Origin: DATKZH01 sp964475955
Lineage (GTDB): Bacteria; Planctomycetota; Planctomycetia; Pirellulales; Thermoguttaceae
Reading direction: 5' to 3'
NCBI GenBank assembly: GCA_964475955.1
Contig: CAYYZY010000055.1
Coordinates: 1 to 41,232 of the forward strand
Length of the DNA: 41,232 nt
Below, piece by piece: positions 40,986 through 41,232 of the stretch. The stretch's first letter is position 1, and each line of letters starts with the position of its first letter. The notes under the pieces were generated by a model. The model saw nothing but the letters and a program-made list of their open reading frames with translations. It was not told the origin of the DNA and ran no database searches. Made by a program: the position numbers and the translations under genes.

Positions 40986-41232
40986 ATGCCTTACGGTCTC
41001 TACCTATCGGCGGAGGGGGCGCACGCCCAGGCCACGCGCCTGGAGGTGATCGCCCATAACCTGGCCAACGTCGACACGCCGGGCTTCAAGCGGGAGCTGG
41101 CCGTATTCCAGGCGCGGTACGCCGAAGAGACCGAGCGGGGCCTGGACTTCCCGGGCTCCGGCTCGATCAACGACGTCGGCGGCGGCGTGCTCGTCCAGCA
41201 GACCAAGACCGACTTCTCGCCCGGCCCGCTCA
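40986..41232 (+). CDS. Flagellar basal-body rod protein, FlgF/FlgG family (3' end outside window)
   Basis: The first 82 residues of a rod/hook-family protein. MPYGLYLSAEGAHAQATRLE followed by VIAHNLANVDTPGFKRELAV carries the N-terminal NLANxxTPGFKR signature shared by FlgB, FlgC, FlgF, FlgG and FlgE. The short stretch between that motif and the following VGGGVLVQQTKTDFSPGPL is of FlgF/FlgG type; which of the two needs the rest of the sequence. The ribosome site before the ATG is weak. The candidate sigma-54 promoter upstream suggests coordinated flagellar control. It probably begins a flagellar operon continuing right of the window. Confidence 0.88.
   Translation, partial: MPYGLYLSAEGAHAQATRLEVIAHNLANVDTPGFKRELAVFQARYAEETERGLDFPGSGSINDVGGGVLVQQTKTDFSPGPL

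Overview
The window reads as a high-GC planctomycete chromosome fragment, most likely from the Pirellulales and relatives. The evidence is a set of habits typical of that phylum: an ECF sigma factor overlapping a Ser/Thr kinase-TPR gene, large exported proteins with an N-terminal LExxExRxLLS motif, Gfo/Idh/MocA and xylose-isomerase-like sugar enzymes, DUF4058 and Uma2 genes, and several families of short palindromic repeats between genes. No rRNA, tRNA, CRISPR array or complete transposase gene was seen.

Layout. 1-8.2 kb: a long exported ELWK(S/T)DGT-repeat protein on the minus strand, divergent from a tight plus-strand operon of ECF sigma factor, membrane-anchored kinase with TPRs, and a secreted or anchored acidic protein. 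8.2-9.8 kb: a ketose 3-epimerase-like enzyme and an AcpH-like protein. 9.86-13.2 kb: a lower-GC minus-strand accessory block with a papain-like/GNAT fusion, a VapBC-type toxin-antitoxin pair, and an ABC-type (RecF/OLD-like) ATPase followed 8 bp later by a 149-residue protein with a possible nuclease core. 13.5-20.6 kb: sugar metabolism (Gfo/Idh oxidoreductase, second TIM-barrel isomerase, cupin phosphomannose-isomerase-like enzyme). Inserted in this block is a tightly coupled DUF4058 - AAA ATPase - DUF3226/TOPRIM cassette that resembles PARIS, AbiL/RloAB or split OLD systems. 21-27.4 kb: a small lipoprotein, a PilZ-like protein, a MacB/LolCDE-type ABC exporter pair and a PL8 polysaccharide lyase. 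27.4-34.8 kb: a ferredoxin-like protein, an ADP-ribosylglycohydrolase, an S9 prolyl-oligopeptidase-type peptidase, a lipoprotein whose 3' end overlaps a convergent MgtC/DUF4010 transporter, and PanD. 35.2-41.2 kb: a small membrane protein, a kinase with N-terminal membrane helices, a methyltransferase-like protein, a SPOR-like exported protein, an RdgB/HAM1 NTPase, and the start of a flagellar rod gene behind a candidate sigma-54 promoter.

How it works together. Much of the window fits a polysaccharide-degrading lifestyle: an exported lyase, a peptidase, intracellular sugar isomerases and oxidoreductases, and envelope regulation through ECF/kinase modules. The two ATPase + small-effector cassettes and the VapBC pair are the most likely defence genes and the best candidates for an undescribed system. 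The intergenic regions carry at least four short repeat families. One copy looks like a MITE with terminal inverted repeats and a TTAG duplication. Another has a loop expanded by six 15-bp tandem units. A pseudoknot-capable inverted-repeat set sits just upstream of the panD ribosome binding site.
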